A stretch of 64,000 nucleotides of DNA from contig CM043968.1 in the NCBI GenBank assembly GCA_014529385.2, forward strand, positions 24,122,513 to 24,186,512. Reading direction: 5' to 3'. Under the pieces are notes generated by a model that worked only from the letters and a program-made list of their open reading frames with translations, searched no databases and had not been told where the DNA came from. Source of the DNA: Adiantum capillus-veneris. Taxonomy: Eukaryota; Streptophyta; Polypodiopsida; Polypodiales; Pteridaceae. Position numbers and translations under genes: made by a program. Every line of letters starts with the position of its first letter. The first letter of the stretch is position 1. Of this stretch, positions 52,559 to 63,240 are shown piece after piece.

Positions 52559-54081
52559 GGCGATAACCTGTGGCAAGACCAAGCACAAATCGATCAACTG
52601 ACAATAGCCAGAGCCTGGCTAACTCATACACCAAGTACTGTCAAAATACAACATAAGCTGGCATAAGCTGTCTAAGGGAAGTACTAGCAAGTATGGCAAT
52701 CAATGTAACAAAACAAAGTGAGTAAAATCGCTCAAATGATGCCAAAAAACCCGCTCTAATCCAAGAGCACTATGTGATAAGCGATGAAACTATCATCAAC
52801 AATCTTCCTCCTGAAGAGATTACCACATATATGTCAAATAACGTAATTTGGTGAGAAAACACTTCACAATGCGATGCCAAAACACTATGACAAAGCAACC
52901 ACTGAGTGCCAAATGCAATAAAAACACGATTGCAAACCATGCGCATAAACAAATAAACTCGCAAGAAAACTTCGGTAGAGTTTCAGCAGTATTTGGCTAT
53001 CTAACCATGCTCAAAACCATGAGCAAATCATGCACAAAATCCGCTCTCAAGCATACTTGAGGTGCCCCAAAGTCTCAACTTCCTAAACTTTGAAAACAAT
53101 CCTGTAATCCGAAACACAAAGTGCATCAACCGCACTCTATGAGCGAGGCATATACTAGCATAAACTTGGATGCAAACCAACCAATATATGACACAAAATT
53201 GATGCTCAAAAGAGCTGAAAATCAGCAAACATATGCCATTGCAAGGCGAAGAATATCATCCTCCAAAAAGCGCACATCATGTGCATCCACATGGCAATAT
53301 AAACGAGCATTGAGCATGTACCAAATGTGTATCAAATGAGCATATGAATCAGCTGAAAATTCAGCTCTCAATCATCTTAAAAATTCTTGCAAAGATCTCT
53401 GGAAATCCATGCACCACGCTCTTGAAATCTGCTTCATCGAACAACTCAATGCACATATCCTGTGATGAATCCGACTCTCGCATCCTTAGAGTCCACAAGA
53501 ATGTATATATCCACAAAGTGTTCTCAACGTATGCGCATAAATTTGTTGAAAATCTCAACCCACACTCTCTTCTCACTGAGAACAAAACATCAATGTGCAA
53601 AACAAGATAATGATGAAGCTCAATCCGAGCTCTCCGAATGTAGCAAATCAACACAATAGGCATATATAATCTGCAACTTTTCGAACACCCTGCAGTCGGT
53701 CGGCGCATATCTCCCAAACTGTTCAGAATTTGCAGAAACTTCCTTCTGCAAAGTTGTGGACCACGCAAAAAACGATTGGGAGACTCGGGAATGGACCTAA
53801 AATGTGATGTTTTTATAGGTCAAAACATATCTATACAAATCTGCAGTTGTGTACCTGGACGTGCAGGCAATTTGAGTGACGTGTCTCAAAATTGGTAAAG
53901 ATTTTGAGAAAAAATTCTTCTGCAAAGTTGAAGAGGACAAAAAATCGGCCAAGGTGAATAGGAATCGGCTTGAATGAAGATGTTTTGATAGGCCAAAATA
54001 GATCTGCAAAAATGTGCTGCAGTTTTTGCTGCTTCTTTGCTTGCTTCCCCGTTGAGCTCCAATGGTGCTTCCAATCCCTGA
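52559..54081 (-). other. Element D leader, no gene recognised
   Basis: About 1.5 kb between primer site and gag, unusually long for copia. It contains open frames on both strands without domains and a duplicated GAAAATTTTTCT-like stretch on the plus strand (53730-53760, 53890-53920). An unrelated insert within the leader is possible. Confidence 0.45.
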
Positions 54082-54093
54082 GCTCGGATACCA
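54082..54093 (-). other. Element D primer binding site
   Basis: TGGTATCCGAGC, two bases after the LTR end; the initiator-Met site with one change. Confidence 0.82.
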
Positions 54094-54095
54094 GC

Positions 54096-54345
54096 TGAAG
54101 TGCACGAGTGATAGCGTGTGTGAGTGTGTATAGCAATGGAGAAGAGTGTATAGCAATGGAGAAGAGAGGATAGCGTGTGTGAGTGTGTATAGCAATGGAA
54201 AAGAGAGGAGAAGAGGAGACCTTGTGTTTGCAGGGGCTAAAACTCACTCTCTATATGTGAGCCCTCTTATTCTATTATGTACATAATGATAAGTATAGTG
54301 GGCGGGCACCTGGCCTAACCGGCCACATGTGGCTTTACCCCAACA
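54096..54345 (-). repeat. Element D 5' LTR (250 bp)
   Basis: Minus strand begins TGTTGGGGTAAAGCC. It is 58 bases longer than the partner because the segment around TATAGCAATGGAGAAGAG is present in about three copies. Confidence 0.88.
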
Positions 54346-54506
54346 CATCCTATGACATGAAGACAAGGTATTAAGAGACGATAATATTATCTGACGATAT
54401 CTTATTAAGTTAAATAATTATCTTTTAAAGATGCTAGATGGATGCAAGGAACCTAGCTTAAGGATAATATGAACCTTGTCAATGCTTACAATGCTACACT
54501 AGAGTA
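54346..54506 (+). pseudogene. Element E chromodomain, second part
   Basis: After the right CATCC the interrupted coding of E resumes: HEDKVLRDDNII, RYLIKLNNY and DARWMQGT...LKDNMNLVN, a chromodomain in the pattern seen in elements A and B, with three stops and one shift. It ends in TAA at 54504-54506. Confidence 0.72.
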
Positions 54507-54865
54507 AGCAAATGAAAATACATTTTAAATGAGCATTGTTTTTGTCTTATAAGACTCATTCTCTTTCTTTTATTGTGCACAAAATTTAAGAAGTATGCAT
54601 GCTTAGGATCATGTTGTGGTGACGACATCTCCCAAACACCAAGTAGAACTTGTCACTCTACTTTGGAAGTATGATATGGACTAAAGAGCAGACATGCTCG
54701 TGACAGCTAAGTCTCCCAAGCACCAAATGGATTAGTCATCCATCTTGGAATGATGTCGTAGGGTAAAAAGGGATCCTCTACCCACTAAGAAACATGGACT
54801 AATGACTAGGCTTTATCTTCTCTACCTCATAGTCGAGGACGACTATGATTTCAAGAGAGAGGTAA
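54507..54865 (+). other. Element E 3' untranslated region and polypurine tract
   Basis: No domain. It ends in the purine-rich TCAAGAGAGAGGTAA (54851-54865) directly before the 3' LTR. Confidence 0.7.
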
Positions 54866-55388
54866 TGTCATAAAAGTTAATATCTAGCTAATCCAAATGA
54901 CTTTCTCATATTAAAATGATCATTTAATGTGGGAGAATAAATGGGAACAAGAGCTAGAATAGAGACACGTGCTTCTAGATCTATCTCAGCAGGGGACCAA
55001 AAAGAGAGATGGTTGCATCTCAATAGGTGTCCAAAAGGAGATGGTCTACCAAAGAGCAATGTGCATCTCAATAGGTGTCCAAAAGGAGATGGTCTACCAA
55101 AGAGCAATGTGCAATAAGTGCTTCTAGACTTATCTCAGCAGGGGACCAAGAGGAGAGATGGTTACATATCAATAGGGGGCCAAAAAGAGATTGTCTACCA
55201 AAGAGCAATGTGTAATAAGTGCTTCTAGACTAATTATCTCAGTAGGGGACCAAGAGGAGAGATGGTTACATCTCAATAGGGGTCCAAAAGGAGGTAGTCT
55301 ATCAAAGAGCAACGTGCATCTAATGGAGCTTAATTTTTTTTTATAGGGTTAGCTTCATTAAAGACCTCCAAAGGTTAGTGTTAAAACT
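54866..55388 (+). repeat. Element E 3' LTR, truncated
   Basis: Starts TGTCATAAAAGTTAATATC and follows the 5' LTR until TTAGTGTTAAAA, then unrelated sequence. About 1.25 kb of the LTR is missing. Confidence 0.85.
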
Positions 55389-56216
55389 TTGCCAAGCTCG
55401 AATCAAAGCCCTTGTTGTATGTTGAGATTGCATTTTTTTCTTTTCTATACAGTAAGAAAGGCTAGGAAGGGTGCATTTGCTATCGTTTTTGTTGCTATCT
55501 GCATAGATCTATCGTCTATAGTTTAGATATGTCATCTTTTTTGTTGGTATCTATGAGATATGGTCATTGGCAGTTCAAATTTGTTGAATCTATTTTGTGT
55601 GTCTTGTTGTAGTTTGTTCTTTTTGATCCGTCGCCATAGTAGGAAGCAGGGCACGCAAAAGTGGGTGCATAGTGTTTTTTATTTCTTAAAAAAAATATAT
55701 TTTTAATTTATAAAAAATAATATCTAGAAAAAGAAACAAAGAAATTCTTCACTCTTCAAATGTGGCAATGTGTATATTTTATTTATACTATAGTTTAGCT
55801 CTGTCTCTAACGTGTAAAGTAAACTATAGTGGATAGAAAAATCCTAGATATGTTTTGTATATTTAGCTTCTGAAGTGTGAGTATTCTCATACACATCACA
55901 AAACCCCTACCCCATCTCTGAAATGGAAGGAAGGAGCCTCTACACAGCACGAGTGGGGTTCTACACTCCCTATGGCTCACTTTGGAGTGTGAACAAATTG
56001 TCTACACAAACACGAGACAAAGCTCTAATGTCCTATCTATTCCAGGACTGTGACTATGTTGACACAACCTCAAAATAGGCCTAGGCACCTGCAAACTAGT
56101 TCTATGTGCAAGGTGAACCTCTAGCACAACACAAATTAGCCAAAAAAAAAGTTAAAAATAAAACTGAAAAATGGAATTATACATGCTTACTCTGTCACCT
56201 CTGTCTTTGCCAAACT
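55389..56216. other. No recognised gene
   Basis: AT-rich flank with a poly-A/T-rich stretch near 55680-55740. Nothing supported. Confidence 0.45.
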
Positions 56217-56930
56217 GAAAGCTGTAATGCGCTCCTTTGATTGAAGAGGTATATTTATCATATGTTTCTTTGATTAAAGGTTTCTTCGATTGAAGAAATA
56301 TTTGATCGAAGAAACCTTTGATCAAAGATTTCTTCCGATTATACATTTTACAACATATTATTTGAAAAAACGCTATAAATAAAACAAAGATGCTCTGCTT
56401 GAGGGAGATAAGGAGAGCACAAAAGGCTTTGACAATTGCAATTCCAAGATTGACTTTTCAAAGGGAATGGAAAAACCTTCAACAGCCTCAACATACCCCC
56501 ATCAAGAAAGGAAAAAGAGCATGAAGTGGTGATTGTGGAAATCATACAGGATGATGATGTTCTGAAAGCTGCAATGCGCTCCTTCAATTGAAGAGGCGTA
56601 TATATCATATGTTTCTTTGATTAAAGGTTTCTTCGATTGAAGAAATATTCGATCGAAGAAACCTTTGATCAAAGATTTCTTCCGATTATACATTTTACAG
56701 CGTATTATTTGAAAAAATGCTATAAATAAAATAGAGATTCTCTTAGAAGGTGAGATGCTTGAGGGAGATAAGGAGAGCACAAAAGGCTTTGACATTTGCA
56801 ATTTCAAGACTACCTTTTCAAAGAAAATGGAAAAACCTTCAACATCCTCAACATACCCCCATCAAGAAAGGAAAAAGAGCATGAAGTGGTGATTGAGGAA
56901 ATCATAAAGGATGATGATGTTCTGGAAGAA
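56217..56930 (+). repeat. 347-bp tandem duplication, two copies, each with a foldback
   Basis: GAAAGCTGTAATGCGCTCC at 56217 recurs as GAAAGCTGCAATGCGCTCC at 56564, and the copies align to GATGATGATGTTCTG at the end. Each holds a hairpin: arms 56269-56290 and 56305-56326 match at 21 of 22 positions, and the second copy has the same structure (about 56616-56673). Confidence 0.9.
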
Positions 56931-57176
56931 GTGGAGGAGCTCAAAGTTGACAAGGAGGAGCTGGAAACAAAGAAACTCAGGGAGATTGAAGCTCAACTCT
57001 CTTCATTGTTGAGAGGTGTCGATCACAAAGTCTTGAGGGTGGCTTCTGTCTTAGAGGATGGCCTTCTTCAAAGAAAAGATTATAATTCCCTGGATGCTAA
57101 GTCAGTTGACATTCTTAAAGACTGGAAAAAATATGTCAATGACAGTATTATCTTGGTATCTTTGAGGTTTGACTAA
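56796..57176 (+). CDS. Unrecognised acidic coiled-coil-like open frame
   Basis: 126 codons beginning in the second duplicate. Residues 23-65 are strongly charged (KEHEVVIEEIIKDDDVLEEV, KEELETKKLREIEAQ) and could form a coiled coil; then HKVLRVASVLEDGLLQRKDY and DILKDWKKYVND. The first duplicate carries the same start but is broken. No known domain assigned. A GT-type donor just after NDSIIL would suit an exon, but this is not shown. It may instead be the gag region of element G. Confidence 0.35.
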   Translation: MQFQDYLFKENGKTFNILNIPPSRKEKEHEVVIEEIIKDDDVLEEVEELKVDKEELETKKLREIEAQLSSLLRGVDHKVLRVASVLEDGLLQRKDYNSLDAKSVDILKDWKKYVNDSIILVSLRFD

Positions 57177-57329
57177 CCAGCAAAATTATTTATATGTTTT
57201 TGTAGATTGTTAATAGTTAATAAGTGCTTTACGAATCTCTTTGTAGATTATTGATGCATGACTATAAGTTAGATGTGCAACATAAAGTGGACATGAGTAT
57301 GATCACGATGAGAACCCATCTTTAGGTAC

Positions 57330-57781
57330 TCCTGTATCTCCTCACAGTTTGTTTAAAGTGCAAGGCATAGTCAAGGGTGAAAATGTCACCATTCTTTTAG
57401 ATGATGGCAGTAGCCATGATTTTATTTTTGTACTTAGCACAACAATTCTCTCTCTCTCTCTCTCTCTCTCTCTGTGAAATCTCTTCACTTCACAAGGTCA
57501 AAATTGTTTTTAATAATCATTGTTTTAATTGCAAAACCCAAGTCACCGTTGAAGTTTACATTATTGAGTTTACACAAGTATGTATATTTTTGGTAGTACC
57601 ATTGCATGGTCTTGACATGATTTTGGGAATGCCATTCCATCATGAATTTGATCCGTTGATTAATTATAAAACATGTACCATGTCCTTGAATCATTCCACT
57701 TCTCTCTCACACTCAAGCCAAAAGAGTAATTTGAAAACAAGGGAAAACATATATAGTGTTTGTAAATCAAATTTTTGCTGA
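57330..57781 (+). pseudogene. Element G protease
   Basis: FKVQGIVKGENVTILLDDGS then SSHDFIFV carries the active site (DDG). A (CT)n run at 57447-57473 lies inside the coding region and shifts the frame; VPLHGLDMILGMPFHHEFD follows. The microsatellite apparently disrupted the gene or arose in it. Confidence 0.75.
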
Positions 57782-57799
57782 AACTAAAACTTCACATAA

Positions 57800-58870
57800 C
57801 TCCTCACATGATGATTTTCTCTCACAATTTGAAAGGTGTTTCATGCATAACCTGCCACATGGAATTCCACCTTCACGCCTAGAAGATGACAAAATAGATA
57901 TTATACCGAGTAGTGAACCTCCTTGTAGAGCACCTTGCTGTGTAAATTTGACTGCAAACATGGAGATACAAACGCAAATCACTGAATCCCTTGATCAAGG
58001 ACTTATAAGACCTAGTAGTTCACCATACGGAGCTCCAATACTTTTTGTGGAACCTTTTGTATGTGTATCGACTACAGGGCTTTAAACAAGATCACCATCA
58101 AGAATAGGTTTCCTATTCCTAGAGTGGATGATATGTTAGAAAACTGAAAGGGGAAAACATCTTTAGTAAAATCGACCTCAAATCAGGGTATCATCAAGTC
58201 AAAATGTTTGACCAAGATGTCTACAAAATTGCTTTTAGAACAGAAACGGGACACTATGAATTCTTGTCATGCCATTTGGTCTAACAAATGCACCAGCCAC
58301 ATTCACACGCATGATGAACATAATTTTCATTGACCATCAATATTTTGTGATTGTACTCTTTGACAATATTCTTGTATTCAGTAAATTGTAACAAGAGTAT
58401 AAAGAGCACTTAGCACGTGTATTTGATCTGCTTGCACACAACCACTTGTATCTGAATCCTGAAAAGAGTTCATTTTCCAATCCAAGATTGAATATTTGGG
58501 ACACATTGTATCAAGCAAGGGAATACATATAGAACCCAAGAAAATTGAAGCCATTCAGTCATGGATTAGACCCAAAATTGTGTATGAACTTCATTCTTTT
58601 ATTAGTCTATACAGTTATTACAAGAAGTTTGTATGTAACTTTGCTTACAAATCTCATTACCTCACTCTCTTGTTAAAGAAAAATTCTCCTTATGCATGGT
58701 CTGAATTGCAAGAAAGTTCCTTTAATGCAATCAAGAATGATTTGATCAATGCACCTGTATTGCAACTACCTGATTTTGATAGACAATTCTTTGTTGTTGT
58801 CACTGATGCTAGTGGAAAGGTATCGGTGCAGTTGTTATGCAAGATAACCATCCACTCACTTTTATAAGTC
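57800..58870 (+). pseudogene. Element G reverse transcriptase
   Basis: [37 protein letters not shown], then [16 protein letters not shown], and near 58355 LFDNILVFS, where the second catalytic Asp of the DD pair is Asn. GHIVSSKGIHIEPKKIEAI and PDFDRQFFVVVTDASGK (RNase H start) follow. Several frameshifts. Confidence 0.8.
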
Positions 58871-59724
58871 ATAAGTTTAAACCTTTTGAATCAATGTTTA
58901 ATACCTATGATAAAGAATTGACTGCTGTCATCACGCTTTAAAAATTTGGAAACATTACTTAATGGGTGTTGATTTAATCATCAAAATTGGTCAACAAAGT
59001 ATCAAGTACTTACTGTCTCAACCCTTAATAGATGATAAACATATTAAGTGGGCTGCCTTCATTCAACTTTTTCAACCCAACGTTCAATACCAACATGGTA
59101 AGGAAAATGTTGTAGCTGATGCTTTGAGTTGAAGACCCTCTCTTAGTCATCTATCAACCATTACGGATACTTCGTTGATTCTATGCCTAACACTTATGCA
59201 CAAGATGATGATTTCAAACCCACATGGTTGCATATGATTGACAATTTTGTGTACACACTTTTGGAATACACTATTCAAAAAAACTTTCTTTATTTCAAAC
59301 AAAAAATGAGTGTAACTAAACCTTTTGTACATTGATCATTGAAGAATTGCACAAACCATTCTATGCTGGACATAGAGGATTTGCTGCTACTTTTTAAAAC
59401 TTATGTCGTGATTTGTATTGGCTAGCTATGAAAAGTGATGTTAAATAGTATGTTTCAACTTGTTTGATTTGTCAAAAGATCAAAGTAGTAGTAAGAAATT
59501 GGAACTTTTACACCCTCTCCCCATTTCTCGAAAACTTTGGAAACATATTTCAATGAATTTTGTTACTAGTTTTTCACTCAGTGTTCACAAGCGTGATATG
59601 ATTTGGATTGTTATTGACCGTTTTTCTAAACAAGCATACTTCATTCCTTGTAAGAAGGCACTCACATCACATCAAGCTGCACTTCTATTTCTTAAAGCTG
59701 TCCGAAACTGTCCAAACATTTGAG
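58871..59724 (+). pseudogene. Element G RNase H and integrase
   Basis: FISHKFKPFESMFNTYDKEL, VVADAL, then the zinc domain HRGFAATF-like and CLICQK near 59465, and integrase start ISMNFVTSFSLSVHKRDMIW with IDRFSKQAYFIPCKK. The first catalytic Asp (normally MDF) is Asn here. Ends near 59724. Confidence 0.72.
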
Positions 59725-60089
59725 CTTAATAAAACCCTTCTGGTATATGCAGTTGCAAAAACCCATAATGCATTCATAATCTGGAGCATTGGCACATGAC
59801 ATAACGCCATAGCTTGGCCCCAATTCTATGCAACCATGTTGAATTTGCTTCAATTTTTTTTTGGATCCACTCGGTTTGAACTTCATTACTGAGCACAAAG
59901 CACTTGTAATCTTTGCAAAACATGGAAACCTATCCTTTGCAACATGGAAACCTATCCTCAATCAAGAGAAATCATACAAACCATGTTGGTATTGGTAAAA
60001 TAATCTGGCTTTTGGTATGCATACAAGAACAACTACTCCCTTTTGCTGTTGGTAACCATAAATTTGCTGACATGATCAACAATAAGGAA
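59725..60089. other. No recognised gene
   Basis: Frame 59692-59961 (minus) has no domain. A 20-base duplication of CATGGAAACCTATCC occurs at about 59921 and 59944. Between element G and the CACTA gene; the junctions are unclear. Confidence 0.4.
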
Positions 60090-61105
60090 AATACCATAGA
60101 AAATTCGAGCTTCCCTGGCAAAATCCGACCATGTTCCATCTATATGTTTCCAGGCTACGCAATCTGCAGGAATTCGTAGCACACCATCCGAAGATTTATT
60201 CTCCTCATGCCATGATGCTAGGGCGGCCATGGACTTACATTCGAAGAAATGCTTGATGCGAGGAAGCAGAGGGAAATGTCGCAAAACCTTTTGTGGAATT
60301 TTTGTCCCGTGGAGATCTACTCGATATCTATGTATTCCCCTCTGAAAAGAATGCAGTCACTAGGACAAGCGTGGATAGAATTGTAATCCATCCCCAAGTT
60401 TCGCAAAATCTTTCTTGCTTCATCTCGGGAATCTGGCATCACATTGTCAGCTGGTAGTATGTGCTCTTTCAGCAATCTACACAACATAAAAATATGATAC
60501 AGTCGTGTAAAAATCTATCAAATCATTATACATTTAGAGTTTTATTAAAGTAAACTAATTGTAATAGATCACCTGAAAAGCGCTGTGACGCTAGTGTCAC
60601 TCCATCCAAACTTTGCCTGCATGTTGAGAAGAACCAGGAGTGCTTTCAATCTAGACATACGTGCTCCATTATACAATGGCGCATCGGCTTCACTTTTCAT
60701 ATCATCATAGATAAGCCTTTCTGAATCCATGATCGTCTCGATCATTTCATCAATCTCGGGCTCAAACATTGCCTCGTTGGGAATGTGCTTTGCATGATCA
60801 TGCCCCGAGCTGTCAGAGGCTACATCTTGTGGCCTCACATATGCTGCTTGACCAAAGCGCCTGCGAACACGTCTATTGGGTTGCAAGATTGCTGCTTGTT
60901 GGCCAGCGTCAGAGTCCGATGAGTTATAATTGGCAACAACTCGATCTATAATAGATGGATCGAACTCGCCAAATTCGCGAACGTGCTGCAAAGAAACACG
61001 TCTTGTCCATCGCACAGCATGCTTGCATTGATTACAAGGACATAAGACCCTCGTTGAGAGATAGGTGTTTCGGTTGGACGGTCCCACATCCTCGTCACTA
61101 CTCAT
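60090..61105 (-). pseudogene. CACTA (En/Spm) transposase, TNP2-type, 5' exons
   Basis: Exon 1 (61105-60573) begins at ATG, has a Cys motif RVLCPCNQCK and then ETIMDSERLIYDDMKSEAD and LLVLLNMQAKFGWSD, typical of the N-terminal half of plant CACTA tnp2 transposases. A 96-base intron (60572-60477, GT...AG) joins in phase to LLKEHILPADNVMPDS and RKILRNLGMDYNSIHACPSDC. A stop and frameshift near 60315 follow, then RHFPLLPRIKHFF, MAALASWH and HIDGTWSDFA, also tnp2 landmarks. Resemblance ends near 60090; the DDE catalytic part and the rest of the gene are missing. The transposase would cut the element at its TIRs. Confidence 0.8.
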
Positions 61106-61167
61106 AATGAGGATAAAAATCTTATAACCTGGACAACAAATTTAATATTCTATTGGCATTCTTCGTC

Positions 61168-61170
<3 letters not shown>

Positions 61171-61218
<48 letters not shown>
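61171..61218. repeat. (CT)n microsatellite
   Basis: Pure CT run, upstream of the CACTA transposase start. Confidence 0.96.
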
Positions 61219-61219
<1 letters not shown>

Positions 61220-61494
61220 CTACCTCACATTCTCTAGTCATGTCCAATCCCCGCACACCTCGGTCTAGAGGTGCACGGAGATCAGAACCACCGGGTTATA
61301 ATCTCGTCTTTATTGGTCAATACCTATATTTGTGGGTACAAGAAATCTACAGACCCACGTCTACATGATACTGCATGTAGTGGACAAAACCCCTTTGCCT
61401 CTTCTCTAGCTGTAGCACTTCACAGCATCTTAACATCTTTTCACAGTAGATCTTTTCACTGTTCGTCTAACTCTAAACCCTAAACCGTAAGTAA

Positions 61495-61653
61495 TTCTTG
61501 CATGGACTCGATCTAACGTAAATAAGCGTAAATCTAAATAAACGTAAATCTAACTAAAAATAAACCTAAATCTAATTTAACGTAAGTCTACATCTAACCT
61601 AATCTTTAACGTCTTTTGGGATAGTTTCCTACGACGTTAAAACTCTCTTCTTC

Positions 61654-61691
<38 letters not shown>

Positions 61692-62400
61692 ACCTAAATA
61701 AACCTAAGTCTAATCTAATATAACATAAATCTAAATCTAACGTAAATTATGTTATATTAAAAACAAAGAACTAAACTAACAGGGATTATAAGAACCTTAA
61801 AACTGATTTAACACATAATTTTTCACATAACTCAGCAAGAGTTGGCATTCTCATCACTAAAGATGTGAGAGTTAACTTCCGGCGGTGACGCTGCCTCATC
61901 TCCATCCACATCTGACGACAGCAATTGGCCCTTTGGACCGTTCTTGCTCTTGTTACTAACTTTGAAGTTGCTGTTGAATGACTAGAGGTTGTCTAGATGG
62001 TCATTGTCGGGGATGTAGTGACTCTTGCCGCCCTGAAGATCCACCTTCTTCCCTATCTTCTGAAGACATTTCACCAGTACTTTTGGATCGACGGAGCCCA
62101 CCATGAGTGAAGGCAGCAATACCCTATATTCCATTGAGGGCTTTCTTCACCCGCTTCATGTAGGCATCGCAGTCTATGGAGACCTAAATCTAATCTAATA
62201 TAACGTAAATCTAAATCTAGCGTAAATAAACGTAAATCTAACTAAAACTAAACCTAAATCTAATGTAATTTAACTTAAATAAACCTAAATCTAATTTAAC
62301 GTAAGTCTATATCTAACCTAATCTTTAACGTCTTTTAGGATAGTTTCCTACGACGTTATAACTCTCTTCTTCTTGTGTGTGTGCGCGTGTGTGGATGTGT
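61495..62400 (+). repeat. CGTAAATCTAA-type repeats and a duplicated block
   Basis: The word CGTAAATCTAA and variants recur in two clusters, 61510-61740 and 62180-62300. A block from about 61546 to 61660 ending CGACGTTAAAACTCTCTTC is repeated at about 62222-62375. This lies between the CACTA transposase and its 5' end, where subterminal repeats are expected. Confidence 0.75.
61655..61687. repeat. (GT)n microsatellite
   Basis: About 33 bases of GT; a shorter relative at the matching place of the duplicated block (62375-62402). Confidence 0.95.
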
Positions 62401-62587
62401 GTGCCAATAAAAAGAGATAAATGGTATAACCTTTCTATCACCCATGCCAAGTATGATAGATTGGTTATGCCATTTCCCTCTTGAATAATAGGTCTTGAGT
62501 TCAACTCCTCGTCGGCTAGATCTTTAGGTCTTTTAATTTTAATTAGTTTCCTACGACGTTAAATTAGTTTCTCTCTCTTTCTCTCTC

Positions 62588-62765
62588 AATGTGTGTGCGT
62601 TTTTTTGTTTATGCATGTTTTCTCTCTCTTTTCCTCTCTCAATGTGTGCGTTTTTTGTTTATGCATGTTCTCTCTCTCTTTTCCTCTCTCAATGTGTGCG
62701 TTTTTTGTTTATGCATGCTCTCTCTCTCTTTTCCTCTCTCAATGTGTGTGTGCATTCTTTGTTTA
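62588..62765 (+). repeat. 50-bp minisatellite, about 3.5 copies
   Basis: Unit AATGTGTGCGTTTTTTGTTT plus ATGCATGYTCTCTCTCTTTTCCTCTC starts at 62588, 62641 and 62691 and in part after 62741. It yields the artefact repeat frames of Cys/Phe/Leu in this area. Confidence 0.92.
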
Positions 62766-62799
62766 TGTATGTGTGTGTGCGTTTTTGTTTATGTTTGTA

Positions 62800-62846
<47 letters not shown>

Positions 62847-62856
62847 AAAAACACTA

Positions 62857-62888
<32 letters not shown>

Positions 62889-62959
62889 GGAGAGAGAAAG
62901 AGGGGAAGGGAACATGAGAGTGAGAAGAGGGAAGGAGCATACCTGGCTCTCCTTCCTCT

Positions 62960-63005
<46 letters not shown>

Positions 63006-63036
63006 AGAAGAAAGAGAGAGAGAGAGAGAGAGAGAG
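62800..63036. repeat. Compound CT, GT and GA microsatellites
   Basis: (CT)n 62803-62842, (GT)n 62856-62873, (GA)-rich 62873-62900, (GT)n 62963-63004 and (GA)n 63013-63036 in close succession. Confidence 0.95.
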
Positions 63037-63071
63037 GGAGAGCGTTACCTGCTCCTTGCTTGAGGGCGTTG

Positions 63072-63100
63072 AAAAACTCAGATCTGAGATCTGAGTTTTT
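63072..63100. repeat. Perfect 13-nt palindrome with 3-nt loop
   Basis: AAAAACTCAGATC, TGA, GATCTGAGTTTTT: arms 63072-63084 and 63088-63100 pair completely. Lies about 150 bases inside the CACTA end. Confidence 0.85.
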
Positions 63101-63133
63101 GGGCGCTCTCTGTTTTTTTTTTTAGCCCAGCCA

Positions 63134-63189
63134 GCATCGCTATGAGCGTCCCAAATTTACTTGTAAATTTGCGACGCTCATAGCGACGC
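63134..63189. repeat. Long foldback in CACTA subterminal region
   Basis: Outer arms 63134-63150 and 63173-63189 match at 16 of 17 positions; inner arms AAATTTAC (63153-63160) and GTAAATTT (63163-63170) pair perfectly. The arms carry GAGCGTC/GACGCTC, which also occurs at 63206 and 63221, the kind of subterminal motif bound by CACTA-encoded proteins. Confidence 0.85.
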
Positions 63190-63240
63190 CGGGAATTTTT
63201 TTTTTGAGCGTCACTGTGTGAGCGTCGCTAATATGAATAG

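Larger units (their letters stand above)
41724..54345 (-). mobile_element. Element D: Ty1/copia element, minus strand, with element C inside
   Basis: Short LTRs (41724-41915 and 54096-54345), CATCC target duplication, initiator-Met-like primer site and copia-order coding on the minus strand: gag with CCHC, protease, GAG-pre-integrase, then RT end/RNase H. Element C (42869-51816) is inserted in the GAG-pre-integrase region. Excluding C, D is about 3.7 kb; integrase core and most of RT are deleted between about 42650 and 42401. Confidence 0.9.
37101..55388 (+). mobile_element. Element E: Ty3/gypsy chromovirus, outer element of a three-level nest
   Basis: The 5' LTR (37101-38878), primer site, protease-RT-RH-IN-chromodomain remains, polypurine tract and a truncated 3' LTR (54866 to about 55388) share one orientation. 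Copia element D is inserted in the chromodomain codons, between 41723 and 54346. Gag is absent and RT has lost its catalytic centre, so it was degenerate independently of the insertion. Target duplications cannot be tested because the 3' LTR is cut short. Confidence 0.88.
57240..59724 (+). mobile_element. Element G: decayed Ty3/gypsy internal region, truncated in integrase
   Basis: Protease, RT, RNase H and integrase zinc domain and core start follow in order on the plus strand and end abruptly near 59724. No LTR is seen. Many stops. Sequence motifs differ from E and F. Confidence 0.8.

Noticed and set aside
56796-57176. Exon of a host chaperone-like or regulatory gene
   Set aside because: Charged residues and a possible splice donor are not enough; no domain was recognised and it lies next to element G and a tandem duplication.
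61478-61496. CTAAACCCTAAACC, telomere-like
   Set aside because: Only two units, without an array; such short matches are common in plant DNA and here merge into CGTAAATCTAA repeats.
57447-63036. CRISPR-like arrays in the regularly spaced minisatellites
   Set aside because: Units are contiguous tandem copies without unique spacers, in a eukaryotic nuclear context.
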